Source of the DNA: Thozetella sp. PMI_491 | Taxonomy: Eukaryota; Ascomycota; Sordariomycetes; Chaetosphaeriales; Chaetosphaeriaceae | DNA: 64,000 bases | Direction of reading: 5' to 3' | Assembly (NCBI GenBank): GCA_021432635.1 | Contig: MU270124.1 | Coordinates: 71,336-135,335 of the forward strand | In this document: piece by piece, positions 1 through 10,952 of the stretch | Layout: every line of letters starts with the position of its first letter | How positions within the stretch are numbered: position 1 is the stretch's first letter | Notes under the pieces: generated by a model | What the model was told of the DNA's origin: nothing | What the model saw: only the letters and a program-made list of their open reading frames with translations | The model's database searches: none | Made by a program: the position numbers and the translations under genes

Positions 1-352
1 CCGGAGTGGCTGCATCTAGTACGATCCCCCGCCTCCCGTCCACCTCTTGAACATGGCCACTGCTACAACATCTCCGACGAAGGACGGTAAGCGAGGGGGA
101 GTCCCACCCAGCATACCGGGGATGTCGGTGCCGGGACTGGACGATGCTACCACGCGGACCCCCCCAACCCCAGGAAAAGGTTATACACCGAATGCGGGGA
201 AGCCCCATTTGCGGTTGACCTCCGGTGATGGCTCCACAGCACAAGTATATTAACCGTAACCTGGCCCTCGGCGGTTGGCACATGCCTCTCCTGCATTCTC
301 ACACCATCGTCACAGGCGCGCTGGGAGTTCCCTCCTTGCAGTCAATTCCACC
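1..352. other. upstream region of sugar porter
   Basis: No supported gene. A 68-codon open frame (47-253) resembles no family I know. The stretch should hold the promoter and 5' leader of the transporter that starts at 353. Confidence 0.4.
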
Positions 353-2091
353 ATGTCCACCGCCCCTGGCGAAGAGAAGGCCGCCGCCGCCCACCGCGAT
401 GGGCTGCAGGAGGCAGATAGCGCCGTCCAGCTCGCACACGATGTGGACGAGACCGTCTATTCCCCCTGGAGCAAAGGCCTGCTGAAGCTCTATCTCGTCC
501 TGGTCATTCCCTACCTCTGCGGCTGCCTCAATGGCTACGATGGCAGCCTGATGGGTGGCATTATCGTCATGGACTCGTACCAGAACGTTTTCAAAATGTG
601 AGCACTGCCTTCTCGCGGATCGTCGCGTGTGACGCGGGGCTGAGTGTACTGACTGGGAACGGGCAGCGGCTTGGTGGGCCATGACGCCGGAATCGTGAAT
701 GCCATGTACAACATTGGATCTGTCGCTGCCGTGTTTTTCACTGGCCCTGTCAACGATTACTTCGGCCGTCGCTGGGGCATGTGGGTTGGCGCCGCTTTTA
801 TCATCATCGGCACCTGTATACAAGCGCCCAGCTGGACCCTCAGTCAGTTCCTGGGAGGTCGGTTCCTCCTAGGCTTCGGTGTCAGTTTCTGCTGCGTCTC
901 GGCGCCGACGTACGTATCGGAAGTATCTCATCCGAAGTGGCGCGGAACTTTGACTGGACTGTACAACTGCACCTGGTATATCGGTAGGCTGGCTCGCTCC
1001 TAGTGCCTGGTGAATGCCCCTAACGTGCTAATTCATTTTGGTGCACAGGATCGATCATTGCGAGCTGGACGGTCTACGGCTGCTCCTTCATGGATAGCCC
1101 CGACTCTTGGAGGATTCCAGTCTGGGTCCAGATGGTCACCTCGGGCATTGTCTTCCTTGGAGTCCTCTTCCTGCCCGAGTCGCCACGCTGGCTGGCGGCC
1201 CAGGACAAGTATGACGAAGCAGCCAGGGTCCTCACCATCTACCATGGAGAGGGCGACCCCAACCACCCTATGGTCCAGTTGCAGCTGAGGGAAATGATGA
1301 ACCAGATTTCCTCAGAAGCCTCCGACAAGAAATGGTGGGACTACCACGAGCTCTGGAACACGCATGCGGCACGCCGACGGCTTATCTGCGTCATCGGCAT
1401 GGCGTGCTTTGGCCAAATTAGTGGAAACAGTCTTTCATCGTACTACATGGGCGCTATGCTGAAGAACGCCGGCGTTACAGAAGAGCACAAAGTCCTTGCG
1501 CTCAACGCCATTAACCCAATCCTGAGCTTCTTCGGTGCCATTACCGGCGCCCGCATGACGGACACCGTGGGTCGCCGACCGCTGCTCCTTTACACGATCG
1601 TCTTCGCTTCTGTGTGCTTCGCCATCATCACTGGAACCAGCAAGATGGCCGTGGACGATCCGACCCAGACAGGCGCGGCCAATGCCACCATTGCTTTCAT
1701 CTACATTTTCGGTGTGGTGTTCTCTTTTGGCTGGACCCCTCTGCAGAGCATGTATATCGCCGAGACTCTCCCCACTGCCACTCGCGCCAAGGGAACCGCT
1801 GTGGGCAACCTCGCCTCGGCCGCCGCCTCGGCCGTAATTCAGTACTCGTCTGGCCCTGCATTCGAAGCCATCGGATACTACTTCTACCTGGTTTTCGTGT
1901 TCTGGGACCTGATTGAGGCCGTCGTCATATATATGTTTTGGCCTGAGACGAAGGATCGCACTCTGGAGGAGTTGGCGGAGGTATTTGAGGCTCCGAACCC
2001 GGTCATCAAGAGCTTGGAGAAACGGAGTGCTCAGACCGTTCTAAATACCCTGAACGCCACGCATGAGGAGAAATGGGTAGGCGAGGTTTAG
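353..2091 (+). CDS. MFS sugar porter (lactose/hexose permease-like)
   Basis: Three exons (353-597, 667-983, 1049-2091) give about 535 residues. Both introns are GT-AG and phases join exactly. The ATG at 353 precedes a polar cytosolic N-terminus of about 50 residues and then the first membrane segment. Sugar-porter signatures are visible: the loop 2-3 motif FGRRWG, PESPRW before the central loop, GRRPLL after segment 8, and [11 protein letters not shown] at the end of segment 12. The family is proton-coupled uptake of sugars or related polyols and acids at the plasma membrane, with 12 membrane segments; the length is normal. Fungal members are often called lactose permease, but the substrate cannot be read from sequence. 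It stands alone at the left edge, far from the catabolic genes. Confidence 0.9.
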
Positions 2092-3350
2092 TTGCAACCG
2101 TCGAGTTTTCAGACCGGCAAGTCTAGATTGATAGGTAGTCCCGCCAGTCCCCTCCCCCCCACCCAGTCTGCTAGCGATGATTGTACCCTTGCGGACATTT
2201 ATGGAAATAGCACCTGAAATGGCATCCTCCTACTCACTGGTTATGAAAAAATGAATATTTTCTTCGGAAACTAATACCGGCAACAAACAAGCGATCTGCC
2301 GCTTCTATTCTCCAGTAATATACATGAATTAAAGATCCTTTCATTTTGGCTTTTCAACTCGATTTTGATACGGGCATACATTATTCTTGTCCTAGCAGCA
2401 AAGGAAGGGCGATAGTATAGCTAATTAGGAATGATAGTAGGCGAGACGAAGGTCGAATTCATGAATTGTGCTATCTAGAGCAAGACACACGAGCAACGGC
2501 TTCAAAAAAAAACCGGAGGCCTTAACTAAACGTCGAAGAGGCACCGGGGTCCAACCGGTGGTAGTTCTCGTCCGTCAAAACATGAGACAATAAACCCCTA
2601 CTTACAGCCCGGAGAGCAGCAAGCCACAGGTCGTTCAATCACCTATCAGATAGCCCTGCCTGCTAGACCATAGAGCCGATTTCGGTCTGTGTTTCCAGAC
2701 AGCGTCCCGAAGGCTTGTGCGGAAGAACCAGACCGTAATTAAGGCTGTTGTTGTCTGGTCTAAAGTCGTGTGGCGGTCCTTATTAAGGCACCTAGAGGGC
2801 TATCACGAGCTACCACTAGGTCGCGGTCGCACCAAGGGGCACGATTTTGCGCCCTCTGAGAAAAATTGCAGCGCCACCTTGCGCTAAGTCTCGGCATCAC
2901 AAGCCATGCGCAGCTCTAGACCATGCTACTGAGCTTTGGTAATTTGCGAGCCACTTTTGCACTCATAGCTTCCTTATGGTAGAGTTTCTGTGACAGTTAA
3001 ATTTCCTCAATCAGTTTATTCTCGTGAAAGGTGTCCCTAGCGATACCGAGGCTACGGAAACGAATGTCTCTAGCGACACTAACTCGTCGTTATCTTCTCA
3101 GCTATAGCCGTGGGGGCGCAACGCTAGCTTGAGCTACGAAGCACCATCAACACCGCTTATGAAGGTTTCTTTGGCGATGGAAGCGGCATACGGTGGTTTA
3201 TAAACCCTCCGGCTCCTGCTCTCACAGAGCCTGCTCAGAAAGTTGCTCAGCTTTCTCTCATTGGCAACCGGCGCCGCCTTCCTCTTTAGATCTTTTTTCT
3301 TTCCTTTCGTGGCTTTACCCCTCGATAAAGCCTAGTCACTCGTTTTAAGA
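2092..3350. other. intergenic, about 1.26 kb
   Basis: No coding frame with recognisable protein content. It holds the terminator side of the transporter and the promoter of the WSC gene. A palindromic TATA-like element lies at 3197-3204. Confidence 0.5.
3197..3204 (+). promoter_or_regulatory. TATA-like element of WSC gene
   Basis: The octamer TTTATAAA lies about 150 bp before the ATG at 3351, followed by a pyrimidine-rich stretch (about 3285-3310) typical of a fungal transcription start. Assigned by position only. Confidence 0.4.
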
Positions 3351-5171
3351 ATGCCAAATAACGCCAGTCTTTGGTTGGCAACCATTGCAATCGCAGCTAT
3401 CGTGGAAGCCTCCCCTGCTGGTAACCTAGGCGCACGCCAACCGGCTTGCAAGCTGGACAATGTGCTCAACAAGTTCCGACGGACAACTGCCTCTGCTATC
3501 CCCTTCTGCCAGACCTATATCGGGGCCTACAGGTATACTACTACCACGGTCACTACTGATTTTGACTCGTACGTGCTGTCCTCTCAAAGCGCTTTGGGTC
3601 AAGCTAACAGCATTAGGATAACGACAGCGACGCCAACCGAGACACTGTCCGCGGGAGCCTGGCTCTCTACTACTGTTCCATCGGCGCGTCTCTCTAGTGC
3701 ATGCAAGTGTATCACAGTGCCTCAGCTTCTGGAGTCGGTGACTGTCTTCGTCTCGTCGACAGCAACTAGCTCATCATCGAACGAGAGCTTTACATCCCCG
3801 CCGTCCTCTGACAGCTCCTCAGTTTCCTCCACCGACAGTTCGACTGACAGCACGACGGCCTCTTCAACTGAAAATTCATTTGTCACTGTCACCGACAGCT
3901 CGACTACCTCCCCTACCGACGCCTCAACGCTCACTGTGGACGATTTACTCTCCACTGTAACCGATAGCCCGTCGGTCTCTTTGACCGATGACTCATTGCC
4001 CACTGTAGATGGCGCCTTGACTGTCTCTCCAACCGACAGCTCGACGGTGTCTGCAACTGATACCTCGACATCCTCTTCGAACGATGACTCATTGACGAGT
4101 GCAGGCGACAGTTCGACTGTCTCCCCAACTGACGGCCTAACTGTATCTCAGACTGATGATGCATTCGCCACTGGCACCGACAGCTCGACCATGTCTCCAA
4201 CTGACAGCTCGACGGTGTCTTCAAGCGACGACTCGCTAGCCACTGTAACTGTTGATTCAGCTGTGTCCACAACTGATACCTCGATGGTATCACCAACGGA
4301 TAGCTCGTCCGCCTCGTCAACCGATGACTCAATGGCCACTTCAGATGATGGCTCGACGATCTCTTCAACCTACAGTTCGACCGTCTCGCCGACTGACAGC
4401 TTGATGATCTCACCAACTGATAGCTCGACGATCTCATCAACTGATGACTCTCCGGTCACTGCAGCCGACAACTTGTCATCTTCAACCGATAGCTTGACAT
4501 CTACCTCTACTGCATCATCAGAAAGCTCCTCGGCCGATAGCTCAAGTCCTACTTCCACTACATCCTCAGACAACTCTTCGCTTCTTTCTGTCGACGGCTC
4601 TACAGTCTCATCAACTGATGATGCACTTTCTGCGTCCGCTACATCTACATATAGCAACCAAGTTTCTTCAACCGGTGTGAGCTCAGCTTCTACTTCCACC
4701 GTTATAGCTGCTGCTAGTAGCAGCTCATCTTATGGATATCTGGGCTGCTATACTGAGCCATCTTTCCCATCTCGGGCTCTATCATTCTTGATGACATCCG
4801 AAACTGGCATGACACCGACTTTCTGCATTGACACTTGTCAAAAGAGAGGCTACACATACGCAGGTGCGGAGTGGTCTAAGGAGTGCTGGTGTGGTAACGA
4901 GTTGTCGAACGCCACCCTCACTGATCCAAGCAAGTGCAGCCACCCCTGCTCAGGGAATACCAGCATTGCCTGTGGTGGTTCGCGATCCCTCCAGGTCTAC
5001 GGGCCGCAGGACTCACTCTCCTCACCAATGCCGACCCCAATTGTGGCGGCATCCTCTACAAAGCCTGCAGTGTCCACTTCCACTTCTCCAGCTCCAAGCC
5101 CAGTTCGTCGTATGGATACCTTGGCTGCTATGCTGAGCCGCCGTTCCCGTCCCGAGCACTGTCGCTCATGA
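3351..5171 (+). CDS. secreted Ser/Thr-rich protein with WSC domain
   Basis: One open frame of 606 residues. The first 20 or so residues form a signal peptide followed by a basic cleavage-type site near GARQ. A short Cys-containing region comes next, then about 330 residues of Ser/Thr/Asp-rich repeats (residues about 145-455) that should be heavily O-mannosylated. A WSC domain follows at about 462-555, with the spaced cysteines and the GYLGCY, ECWCGNE and CGGSRSLQVY motifs. WSC domains bind carbohydrate or act in wall sensing; no membrane segment follows, so it is probably secreted or wall-associated. A second WSC copy begins at 5102 in another frame. I found no intron of suitable length to join them, so the frame as read ends in 36 unrelated residues. 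Confidence 0.75.
   Translation: MPNNASLWLATIAIAAIVEASPAGNLGARQPACKLDNVLNKFRRTTASAIPFCQTYIGAYRYTTTTVTTDFDSYVLSSQSALGQANSIRITTATPTETLSAGAWLSTTVPSARLSSACKCITVPQLLESVTVFVSSTATSSSSNESFTSPPSSDSSSVSSTDSSTDSTTASSTENSFVTVTDSSTTSPTDASTLTVDDLLSTVTDSPSVSLTDDSLPTVDGALTVSPTDSSTVSATDTSTSSSNDDSLTSAGDSSTVSPTDGLTVSQTDDAFATGTDSSTMSPTDSSTVSSSDDSLATVTVDSAVSTTDTSMVSPTDSSSASSTDDSMATSDDGSTISSTYSSTVSPTDSLMISPTDSSTISSTDDSPVTAADNLSSSTDSLTSTSTASSESSSADSSSPTSTTSSDNSSLLSVDGSTVSSTDDALSASATSTYSNQVSSTGVSSASTSTVIAAASSSSSYGYLGCYTEPSFPSRALSFLMTSETGMTPTFCIDTCQKRGYTYAGAEWSKECWCGNELSNATLTDPSKCSHPCSGNTSIACGGSRSLQVYGPQDSLSSPMPTPIVAASSTKPAVSTSTSPAPSPVRRMDTLAAMLSRRSRPEHCRS
3790..4700 (+). repeat. degenerate Ser/Thr/Asp-coding repeats
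   Basis: Imperfect 15-48 nt repeats encode variations on SSTVSPTD within the WSC protein. Such low-complexity coding repeats commonly change copy number between strains. Confidence 0.7.
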
Positions 5172-5410
5172 CGACATTCGAGACCAGCATGACACCAGAT
5201 CTCTGCATCAAGACTTGTCAAAAGAAAGACTATCAATATGCGGGTGCCGAATGGTCCAAAGAGTGCTGGTGCGGCAACGATATATACAACGCCACCGTTG
5301 CCGATCTAGGCAAGTGCAACTACCCCTGCTCGGGAAATAGCACTATCACCTGCGGCGGATCACGCATGCTTCAAATCTACGAGCGGCAGGATTCGACCTC
5401 CTTGTCATAA
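5102..5410 (+). pseudogene. second WSC domain, frameshifted
   Basis: From 5102 the frame reads SSSYGYLGCYAEPPFPSRA and continues through ECWCGND and CGGSRMLQIY to a stop at 5408-5410. It closely matches the WSC domain at about 4727-5013 and is evidently a tandem duplicate of that exon segment. It is in a different frame from the upstream gene, so joining would need a removed length of 2 modulo 3. All plausible GT..AG pairs I tried between 4970 and 5104 give the wrong remainder or are too short. It is therefore a frameshifted domain, a sequencing error, or spliced in a way I could not see. Confidence 0.55.
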
Positions 5411-5908
5411 GAATAAAAGTCGCGTAGCCTCTACTTGTAATAACTGGTCTGCTGTATGCTAGGTACTGCTACTATGGCTCTTCAGGGACGAAGGTTGCCG
5501 GGGTCCCACGGCACCAGCGATGCGTTGGTGGACCGGAAAAGGCAGCTGACGTGCACACCCAGCAAAGGCGGTGTGGTTGGCTGAGCCTGGGTTTTGTCGC
5601 TCGTAACCTGATAAGAGATACTCGGGCATACCGGGGCATATGGCAGACAAGAAATGCTTCTCGGTGACTGGGGATACAATTTTTTTTTTTCAAACTCAGA
5701 CTGTGTTGCGAACCGCTTATTTTACAATTAGAAAATTGCTCATTAGACTTTCTAATATTTTATAATTTAGCTGCCTAGTGTCAACCTGCGCGAGAAGAAA
5801 TGAACCAGGTCGCTCTTGCGTCTGCCCCCAATCGATCCTCGGGCCTTATCTTCGGGGTTTCGGTCCGGATAACCGCCAGTTTTCTTTTTGGCACGTACCT
5901 TTCAGGGT
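5411..5908. other. convergent intergenic region
   Basis: Lies between the WSC gene and the 3' end of the minus-strand protease. It includes a T-run and AT-rich stretch near 5680-5770, consistent with terminator and UTR sequence. No gene seen. Confidence 0.4.
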
Positions 5909-8900
5909 TTACGGAGTGTATGGAAGGATAGTGATTTCTGGTGTCTTCCAGATGTGCCAGTTGTCCGAGTGATCAGGGTCACTGAACGGGATAAGGCCCG
6001 CGAATCGCATGCTATCAAAGACCGAGTTAGTCGTGTACTTAGCAAAAAAGGAAAGGAGATTCCGCATCTAAACACTTACGTGTAATTCCCTGGCGAGATG
6101 TAAGATCCGTTTCCTAGCTTTCCGAACCACCAGAACCCCTGGCTGTAATAGTGATATTGACCAGTTCTGTCAAGGTCGATCAAAGGGAATGGGACGGTGT
6201 CTTCCTTGTCCATCGTAGCTGGGTTAAAATTGGCATAATAGTCCGAGTACAGCCAATAAGTTGCTGCACCGATGTAGCCATTTTCGCCGACTACTGGAGG
6301 GTAAGACCACTTGCTCTCCTTCCAGCCCGGCTCGAAGATATCCCAGCGCAGCTGGGATACACCCCATTGGAAGTCGGCGTAGATCTTGGGAAAGTCCTGC
6401 CGGAAGTAGTTTAGGTCAAACCCAAAAGTGTGATATGCATCCATGCTCTGGGCACCGGGGCCGTTGCGGGCGAATGGCGTCCCTCCAGCGAACAGGTTGT
6501 TACGCATTGCGTTCTTGAGATCAAAAGCCGCACCCATATATGGAACACTAAGCTCCTCGCCATTGCTCCCAGAGATTAGGACTTTTCCGCTGTAAACACT
6601 CAGGCCAGCAGGGTCGGCTCCCACTGGCTGGTTAAAGTTGATCTTGGCAGTCTTGGTCTGTCCCGGCTGTACAGTGAACGCACCCTGCGGGAAGCTGACT
6701 GTGGGGTCGAGTGTGAAAGGCTCGACCTCGCCGGCCCAGGCCAGATAAGACGGTGCGCTTGGCGACGCAGCCTTGAAGGCCCCGGCCGGTTGAAGGGCGA
6801 AAGTATAAGTAATTGCTTTGGCTCCATTGTTTGTGATGTCAATGCTGTGGTATCGACTGAAATGGGCCGTATCATTCAGAGCGAACTTATCAAAGGACAG
6901 AGAGGTTTCGTAATTAAGGATTTTGGTTGCGTTGATCAACCCAGTCCCGACCTGGGGCACTGGAGCCCAGTAGCCATAGTCGGTAGGCAACAAAGTCGGC
7001 TGCATTACCTGCCATGGCACAGCAGCGCCGCTGGAGATAATTCGATCCACCGCCTGCTTGGCGAAGCCTGGTCCGTTTACAGCCCTGCCGCCATACTTGC
7101 CAACATAGAGGGCTGCAACACCGGCAACGTAAGGGCAGGCCATCGAGGTTCCGGATAAGACTGCATAAGATGCGCCTGGGTATGTGCTGTAGATATTACG
7201 GCCTGGGGCTGCAATGTCTGGTTTGATCTCCATCTCAAAGGTACCTCCCCAGCTCGTGTATTCTGAGGGAATGCCTCCAGCTGAGTTGTACATGCCGATA
7301 GACCAGTTTCCATCCTCGGGGATGGAGAAATTGACGGTGACGTTTCCTCCAGCGGCAATGGTGGCGATCATAGCCTCGCCAGCCTTTGCTTCAATCAGTC
7401 CGACGGGAAGTCGATAGTCAGTTCCACCGGGGTTGTTTGGAGGGTTCTCATTGTCGTAGAATAGGATAAACTCGGCTCCAGCGTTGTGCGCATTGATTTG
7501 CTTGGTGGCAAAGGTGCAGGTGCCGCGACGGATTAGCACGACCTTCCCTGCGAGATTCGGAGTATCGGCTGGGTACGGATCACAACCTTGTGCGGGGTCT
7601 GTGATGTCGAAAGATATCGGGTAGATAGGGTAGTCATCCGGAAAGTCCCAAAGGCCATACACATCAGGCATATAAGAGAGGTAGGTAGTGTTCGAGACGC
7701 CGTCAAGGGTAAAGACGGCCTTGAACGGAGGAGCCGCAAGCACACTGGCATCGGTAGAGGCAACTGCGATCACATTCTTTCCCGAAGAGCCGTTGCTGCC
7801 GTAAAAAGGACCGTCGTCTCCGTCGTTTCCGGCGGAAATGGTGACAATCACACCTTGCTCGACAAGTCGAGATGCAACAGTGGCCCAAGCTCCCTCGGAC
7901 CACCCACTTGGACCGCCAACACTACTTGTGATAATATCGACCTACGAGATAGTCAGTATAGTTGCATGAGTGCGACATGGCTGAATCCTTACTCCATCTT
8001 CATAGGCCATGAGAAAGCCGGCGATTAGCGTGGCTTCGTCCGTACCATCAACCTACCGAGTACCAAATTAGATGCCTTCATCAAGCTAGATTTAGAGCTG
8101 AACCTACTGTGCTAAAAACTTTATAAGACCGTAGGGTAGCTTCGGGAGCAACGCCGGTGAACCTTTACAAGCAAACGATAAGACAACTCCTCTCCATCGG
8201 TTTCGGGGAGGAAGGGGCAGGCTTACCAGTCCGACTTGCCAGCGATGATACCACCCACGTGAGTACCGTGGCCCAAGTTATCGTGAGGATCAGCATCCGG
8301 AGTCGGTGGTTCCGATGGCCAGGCTACAAATGCCATTAGCTAGCTGCGATATTCATCCATCATAAATAGACTTACTGCCGTCACCCACCAAATCGTACCC
8401 TCCAGCGACCTTGAAACCGGGCCCAAAGCCACCACCAAGCTTGAATTGTCAGCCCATCTCACCAAATGCTCAAGACACCTATTGGAGGTACTTACAGCAG
8501 GGTGGTTGTAATCTATGCCAGTGTCGACAATGCCGACGACAGCACCCTTGCCGAGTATACCAGCTGCGTGAAGCTTATCGACCCCGGTATACTCGTGCAC
8601 GGAGTAGTTCCCAGAGGAAGCGTCGTCACTGAATGAGTTGGTTGGCTGGTAGGGAGACAGCTTGATCTTGGCGACAGGCCATGCCTGGTGCACTTCACTT
8701 GACTCCTGGAGCGAATCGAGGTTCGCATCGACATGCTCAATGCTTAGTCCCGAAAAGATGTCGCTTTTATAGGTGTGGAGGATTTTGGCACCAGCTGCCT
8801 GGTACTTGGATACGAGATCTTCCACATTGGCTCCCTCGTCGATGTCAGCATATCAATGAACTGACAGCACGGCGTGTAGTGCGCTAGGCGCCTTACCTGG

Positions 8901-9034
8901 GTGACCTCAATGATGTACCTATTCGGCGCCAGGGCCGTCTCATTCGAGGTGGGATCCTGGAGCGTAGGCTCACGGCGCGAAAGTGCTGCCGCGCTTCCGA
9001 CGAGGAAGGATATGATGGTGTTGGACGACCGCAT
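5909..9034 (-). CDS. subtilisin-like serine protease with PA domain (S8)
   Basis: Eight exons on the minus strand: 9034-8897, 8834-8496, 8439-8376, 8323-8227, 8162-8108, 8052-7993, 7941-6080, 6011-5909. All introns are GT-AG, 51-68 nt, and phases close exactly to 905 residues. A signal peptide (first about 20) and an inhibitor_I9-like propeptide precede the catalytic domain. The triad is visible: Asp about 150 in DTGID, His about 199 in GHGTHVGG, Ser about 517 in GTSMACP. A PA domain is inserted at about 360-430, and an Fn3-like region follows the catalytic domain. The last small exon restores the C-terminal SDNWHIWKTP motif seen in fungal vpr/Pr1C-type proteases; stopping at the long exon would lose it. 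Role: secreted endoprotease for nutrition or host protein attack. Confidence 0.9.
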
Positions 9035-10952
9035 CTTTGCAGTGGCTGCGGAACCGTGACGCTTGCTAGAGAGCGGCAAAGCGTTGCGAGGTAGCTAGCC
9101 TGGTTCATCGATTTATATATCTCCGAAAGAGCATACTAGCATAACCAAAGGGCAAGGACTCGGCCATAGTTCCTTTCACTACCGATATCCTCGAAGAACT
9201 TTAGTCCCGGGATCGCGGGCTGTTGAGCCGTAGGACCTTCCATTGCGAGCATCGTGGATTCTCGCTGCTGCACATCCCTTGATAATAGTGCTTGCGCCAG
9301 TGGTAGGGCTATATCGCGTGCATAGGTAGCCCTGTCTATTTCCCCGCGGTGGTTCCTACAGACCTAAAGGTACCGAGGGTGCCGACGGCCGTGAGACTGC
9401 AACAGTAAGGAAGAGTCGGCCGCTTCTTAACTTGGTAGCGCCGCAGCCCTGGACCCTACCTTAGCCATGCCAGGCACAGACCTGTTGTACCGATAAGACG
9501 CATGTCTACTTTAGTAAGGTGGTAGCCCACTACCCCGGTCAAGGCGTTACTGATTGCCGCTTCGGGTAAACCAGATGCCTGAAGCAACAACGTCGCGTGC
9601 AATAAACGAGAGGTGAAGGGCAACGAGACTGCTAGGCATGGTATCAGTAATTGCGAGATCTATATAATTAAGTCCAGTCTGGGCACTGGACGTAAAGCCA
9701 ATACTAACATATTTGATCGCGGGTCTAGAGCACAGTGCTAGTATGCACGAGCCATCTAACTAAGGATTTTTGCAACTTGGCAGACGTACGAAAAAGGAAA
9801 GGCTGAGTGAGGTATGCCAAGCACAGCTAGTAGCTACCAGCTGAAGTATTGGCTTGGATTTGCACTTGGGGATGAAAGCATTCGATAAATACTGTGTAGC
9901 GTCCTCCACAATTTCTTCCTTCCATTTTCACCCAAGGTTGGATTGCAGCGTAACGGTCACGGGAGGGGTTGCGTAGTTGTACATACCAAATAGTTTCCGA
10001 GCCCTGGTCGCCATGGCGAGCAGAACCATGGCATTGCCAAGCCCAAGTGCCTAAAAGATGGCTAGTTAGCTGCAGCGAAGTTGGGTGCCCACTTTTCATA
10101 GACAAGGGGAAGAGATGTTGAGCCTCTTTACAAACATTGGACGTCGTGGAAGCTTCTGAGTTGAGAAAAAATGCCATGCAGGGCTATGTCCTGAATTGGA
10201 ACGCTGTGCCATTGCGACATGCTGGTGAGCAAACATCCCTGTTTTGCGGACATTCTCCTGTCTTGGCATCCTAAAATTAGCATACTAGCCCTGTCTACTA
10301 TCACATATGATAGAATGCCTTTACACATGCCCTAGGCTCTTTATAGCTGGTAGGTAATACCAGTCCCTAACTTGAAGTTTACTGTTGCTTTCCGTGCGTT
10401 TTCGATGCACAGGCACTCCAAGAATGGTTATCGAGGCACCGTTCAGACCAGCGCAGGCTAGGAAGTCATCTTGGCGGACAGAAGGGATGCTTGGCTCCTA
10501 TGGTTACCCTGAGGATTAGTGCCTGTTGTTCACACAAGAGGCACAAATAAGGTGCGGGGAGATGGCGAGGCGAAGCTTATGTGTCAGCTAGTTGCCTGTA
10601 GCGAATAATAACGGGTTTCGATACCTATGGCGCGGTGGTGTAGACTAAAAACACTTGCCGTATCGTTTGTAGCGTACCCGCACCAGGTGCCGTCGCCGGG
10701 GAATGCTCAGTCATACTTACCCTTTGCGGGAATTTCTGGCTTTATATGGAAGGCGGTTGTCATGCATGTCACTAGACGTGAGGTAGACATCTACGAAAGC
10801 CGCACCCGAGAAAGATATTCAGCACATCTACTTTTCAAAACCAACGCCAGCCACATTTTATGAGAATAGACAGTGGATGTGAACGTAGAGTGTGGCTAAC
10901 ATTCTTACTATATGTATCATTATAATTACATTGTAGTATAACTGGCACGCTT
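9035..10952. other. intergenic, about 1.9 kb
   Basis: Upstream of the protease and downstream of the M28-like gene. Short open frames (for example 9827-10177 and 10627-10863) show no family features or plausible splice partners. I see no gene here. Confidence 0.45.
9109..9120 (-). promoter_or_regulatory. TATA-like element of protease
   Basis: On the minus strand the sequence reads ATATATAAA, about 80 bp before the ATG at 9034. Assigned by position. Confidence 0.35.

Noticed and set aside
299-823. Long open frame antisense to the first sugar porter
   Set aside because: It is the shadow of the transporter exons and has no family content.
3722-4699. Several open frames antisense to the Ser/Thr-rich repeats
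   Set aside because: They arise from the repeat composition of the WSC gene on the plus strand.
6076-7851. Protease ending at the stop after NYT (6076)
   Set aside because: That stop lies in an intron with a GTAAGT donor; the following exon restores the conserved C-terminus.
9827-10328. Overlapping open frames in the 9-11 kb gap as a gene
   Set aside because: No motif, no signal peptide and no consistent splice joins.
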